NCBI RefSeq assembly: GCF_964355755.1
Contig: NC_092674.1
Location: 11,103,001-11,167,000, forward strand
DNA: 64,000 nucleotides
Origin: Antedon mediterranea
Lineage: Eukaryota; Echinodermata; Crinoidea; Comatulida; Antedonidae
Direction of reading: 5' to 3'
Within the stretch, counting starts at the first letter, position 1. Each line of letters begins with the position of its first letter. Below, piece by piece: positions 63,001 to 64,000 of the stretch. The translations under genes and the position numbers were made by a program. The notes beneath the pieces are model-generated. The model saw only the letters and a list, made by a program, of their open reading frames with translations. It ran no database searches and was not told the origin of the DNA.

Positions 63001-63346
63001 AGAAAAAATTAAAAAATATTGAAAACTGCATTGTTTTGTTAGTAAAAATAAATCTACAAAATGTTTTTATCTTCATAATGATTTAATAATGTTATTAGTT
63101 AGTTCAATAAAATGAAAACAACTATTTAAAAAACTAAAGTGTAACTGTAAAAAGTTTTTTTAGTCAAGTTGTGACTCATTTTGTAGGAAAATAATGCACA
63201 AGAGGAATCACAAGACAATTTGCCATACTTACATAAATCATTTGAGGGTGCGTACCAGCTGTGTAGATATATGGCGTGTATTGGTTGATGTGGCTGTATA
63301 CAGACGATGGTAATGACCCAGAAACATCAGAAGCCAGGGTCTGCGT
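38900..63346 (-). CDS. MBNL: Muscleblind-like RNA-binding splicing regulator (3' part of gene)
   Basis: Minus-strand multi-exon gene for a CCCH zinc-finger protein that binds YGCY motifs in pre-mRNA and controls alternative splicing. Coding exons in order: 63233-63346, 54092-54298, 52155-52406 (fingers 3-4), candidate cassette 48717-48782, 47289-47406, 44891-44955, 41336-41417 (another CCCH), then either 40387-40541 or 38900-39030 (alternative last CCCH with stop). Phases agree at every junction (0,0,0,0,1,0,1) and all introns are GT-AG. Fingers 3-4 are unmistakably muscleblind ([30 protein letters not shown]). Exons with fingers 1-2 and the start lie past the right edge. Nearest recognised genes are the MS4A-like gene and the retroelements to the left; no functional link is implied. 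Confidence 0.92.
40387..40541 (-). CDS. MBNL: MBNL alternative terminal exon A (last CCCH finger)
   Basis: Acceptor GTTTCCTGTAG, phase 1. Encodes [20 protein letters not shown] then [14 protein letters not shown], a Thr/Pro tail [13 protein letters not shown] and TGA (40387-40389). The finger is C-x7-C-x4-C-x3-H. It is homologous to exon B over about 32 residues (roughly 60 percent identity), with unrelated tails. Confidence 0.87.
41336..41417 (-). CDS. MBNL: MBNL exon with fifth CCCH finger
   Basis: Acceptor ATCTTTTCAG, donor GTAAGTC. Encodes [20 protein letters not shown] then KYAHVSE, ending in phase 1. The finger is C-x7-C-x4-C-x3-H. With either terminal exon it makes a third finger pair beyond the two pairs of vertebrate MBNL proteins. 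Confidence 0.88.
42063..42134 (+). tRNA. tRNA-like gene, anticodon AUC (nominally Asp), copy 1
   Basis: 72-nt cloverleaf: acceptor GCCCCAG/TTGGGGC, D stem GTCT/GGAC, anticodon stem TCTGC/GCAGG with loop ATATCAA (anticodon 42096-42098), 4-nt variable loop, T stem CCGAG/CTCGG with loop TTCGAGT, discriminator G. TTTTT follows 2 nt later as a Pol III terminator. The body resembles tRNA-Glu/Asp, but animals normally read Asp codons with GUC, so decoding is doubtful. It lies in an MBNL intron, antisense to it. Confidence 0.75.
42427..42498 (+). tRNA. tRNA-like gene, anticodon AUC, copy 2
   Basis: Same as copy 1 with two changes: T17 to G restores the usual GG of the D loop, but G23 to A breaks the C12-G23 pair of the D stem. 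The same Pol III terminator follows. Part of the 364-bp direct duplication. Confidence 0.65.
44891..44955 (-). CDS. MBNL: MBNL linker exon
   Basis: 65-nt exon. Acceptor CAATGTAG is weak; donor is GTAGTC. Encodes (L)[20 protein letters not shown] then Q; it enters in phase 1 and leaves in phase 0, matching both neighbours. No domain; Gln/Pro-rich linker typical of muscleblind. Confidence 0.7.
45689..45880 (+). CDS. Unrecognised 63-codon ORF in an MBNL intron
   Basis: ATG to TGA. Encodes [20 protein letters not shown] and continues with [20 protein letters not shown], a mixed, protein-like composition and higher GC than the surrounding intron. I do not recognise it. It could be a retrocopy or repeat fragment; the opposite strand is also open. 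No promoter or splice evidence. Confidence 0.2.
   Translation: MSANEPSGLHKLHMVNDPKASGLIRFRYGDFENGNPTERLELRILQEVATANVLTIFLDDVPD
47289..47406 (-). CDS. MBNL: MBNL linker exon
   Basis: Acceptor CCTTTTCTAG, donor GTAAGATC. Encodes [20 protein letters not shown] then [19 protein letters not shown]. Met/Pro/Ala-rich low-complexity linker like those between fingers in muscleblind proteins. Enters in phase 0, leaves in phase 1. Confidence 0.85.
48717..48782 (-). CDS. MBNL: Candidate MBNL cassette exon (22 codons)
   Basis: 66 nt, phase 0 at both ends, so it can be included or skipped without shifting the frame. Encodes [20 protein letters not shown] then LM. It sits directly after the finger 3-4 exon, where vertebrate MBNL has a segment with a similar LKR stretch linked to nuclear localisation. 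The acceptor is AATAAG behind more than 100 nt without AG; the donor GTATTG is weak, as in regulated exons. An exon here is inferred, not certain. Confidence 0.45.
48783..48915 (-). promoter_or_regulatory. Putative splicing control region: AG exclusion zone with YGCY cluster
   Basis: On the minus strand this segment has no AG dinucleotide until the AATAAG acceptor. It contains seven YGCY motifs (TGCT, TGCT, TGCT, CGCT, TGCC, TGCT, TGCT) and a distal branch-point-like GTTAATGAC. Muscleblind proteins bind YGCY, so self-regulation is plausible. Confidence 0.45.
48972..49238. promoter_or_regulatory. Three CTCF-like motifs in an MBNL intron
   Basis: AGATAGGGGGCGC (48972-48984), CAGCGCCCCCATG (49188-49200, reverse) and CACTAGATGGCGCC (49225-49238) match the CTCF core pattern. 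Motif resemblance only. Confidence 0.3.
49400..52154. other. MBNL intron, mostly featureless
   Basis: AT-rich. At about 50640-50790 a loose repeat TTAATTGGAGGGG recurs, related (opposite strand) to CCTCTAATTAAAGACC at 56150-56370. No further exon recognised. Confidence 0.45.
52155..52406 (-). CDS. MBNL: MBNL exon with CCCH fingers 3 and 4
   Basis: Acceptor TTCCTGATTAG, donor GTAAGTCATG, 84 codons, phase 0. Finger 3 is C-x7-C-x6-C-x3-H ([20 protein letters not shown]). Finger 4 is C-x7-C-x4-C-x3-H ([18 protein letters not shown]), followed by [16 protein letters not shown] and an Ala-rich end. This is the characteristic tandem pair that binds YGCY RNA. The complementary strand is also open, but only as a shadow. 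Confidence 0.96.
52407..54091. other. MBNL intron
   Basis: AT-rich, includes a 27-nt A run (53640-53666). No exon seen. Confidence 0.5.
54092..54298 (-). CDS. MBNL: MBNL linker exon before fingers 3-4
   Basis: Acceptor TATTTTAACAG, donor GTAAGTGTTG, 69 codons, phase 0. Encodes [20 protein letters not shown] through a Pro/Ser/Tyr-rich linker to [10 protein letters not shown], which joins VCREF of the next exon exactly as the (D)KLEVCREF junction does in vertebrate MBNL. Confidence 0.9.
54299..63232. other. 8.9-kb MBNL intron
   Basis: AT-rich. Contains the CCTCTAATTAAAGACC-type repeat at 56150-56370 and a 42-bp direct repeat (AATCTACATAGATCAAAATC..., about 61866-61949, two copies). No exon recognised with confidence. 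Confidence 0.45.
63233..63346 (-). CDS. MBNL: MBNL linker exon (most 5' exon in window)
   Basis: Acceptor CCCCCATTTTAG, donor GTAAGTATGG, 38 codons, phase 0. Encodes [20 protein letters not shown] then [18 protein letters not shown], a Ser/Tyr-rich linker. Phase and splice sites fit the next exon. Assigned by position and phase, since the linker itself is not conserved. The region to its right (63347-64000) shows no exon. Confidence 0.75.
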
Positions 63347-64000
63347 CTAAAATGGGGGAACACACAAAACGCAAAAACAATAAGATGCATGCGGTCTATA
63401 CTAAGGAAGGGTGAAGGTATATAATTGATGATGAATCCACCATTTTTCAAATTTGCTTCAAACAATGCACAAACATTAAAGCTTGGAAGCTTACATAATC
63501 AATAAATGAGGTTTACCAAAGCATATAACAATCAATGGCTAAAAACCACTTTTATTAATTAGTTAAATACAAAAATAATCATAGTAATGATTTAATCATA
63601 ATGGCATGATGATTATGATGATATTAATAAATTGGTGGTAAATCATAATCATAAATGATGATTATAAGATCAATTGACACATTTTCAGCAATATGAATTC
63701 ATAATTGTTTTAGATAGATGTTTGTGCATTGGTTGCCATGAATGATCAAACACGCATACATTAATAAAACAAGATTTATATTTCTAGTTGAGTTGTTAAA
63801 AGCACAATATAAACTACTTTTTTTGGTGCTCAGCAGAGAAAATAATCTAGATTGGTGTATTTATTCAACAACTATGTTTGTCTGATCATTGATGGTGCTC
63901 TTTAGTTTGTTGCACCAGCAGGTTAAAAGCCATAAAATAAGTGAAAATTGGAATTTAAGCATAATGAAACATTATTCTGAATCATGCAAAAGGTTACAGT

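Overview
The window looks like nuclear DNA of a marine invertebrate deuterostome, most likely an echinoderm (possibly a crinoid; inferred from histone protein style and family content, not tested). It is AT-rich, with genes split by long introns and many small repeats.

Region 1 (1-13.45 kb) is one and a half units of a tandem replication-dependent histone array. All genes lie on the plus strand in the order H3 (3' part only), H2B, H2A, H1, H4, H3, H2B, H2A. The unit is about 9.5-9.8 kb. Each gene is intronless and ends in the same histone 3' stem-loop followed 12-14 nt later by AAAGAGA, the purine-rich U7 target. Promoters carry CCAAT boxes, TATA boxes, an H2B octamer, and a 10-mer CACGTCCGCA shared by H1, H4 and H3. 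The only H4 copy has a one-base deletion near its start. Coding and promoter sequence is nearly identical between units, while spacers differ by indels and small inserted elements.

Region 2 (13.45-23.0 kb) is repeat-rich: an 805-bp foldback element with a 6-bp target duplication, a decayed mobile-element-like ORF, short inverted-repeat elements (one with TTAA ends), and a 5'-truncated, broken non-LTR retrotransposon lying between two inverted CCTAAG-type repeats.

Region 3 (23.0-26.5 kb) is a plus-strand, multi-exon MS4A/CD20-like four-TM gene. A TGA sits where the family has a conserved Trp, so it may be a pseudogene. An 85-bp tandem repeat begins inside its first coding exon. Region 4 (27.7-29.5 kb) holds a decayed Penelope-like element with a readable GIY-YIG domain and a roughly 120-bp tandem array. 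From 29.5 to 38.9 kb I see no gene.

Region 5 (38.9-63.3 kb, minus strand) is the 3' part of a muscleblind (MBNL) RNA-binding splicing regulator gene. Seven or eight coding exons join in phase. They encode CCCH fingers 3-4, a candidate cassette exon, a further CCCH finger, and then two duplicated, mutually exclusive terminal exons that each carry a different version of the last CCCH finger with its own stop. The cassette exon lies behind a region of over 100 nt without AG that is packed with YGCY motifs, the architecture expected for autoregulated splicing. Two tandem tRNA-like genes with an AUC anticodon lie antisense in one intron. The first exons, with fingers 1-2, lie beyond the right edge.
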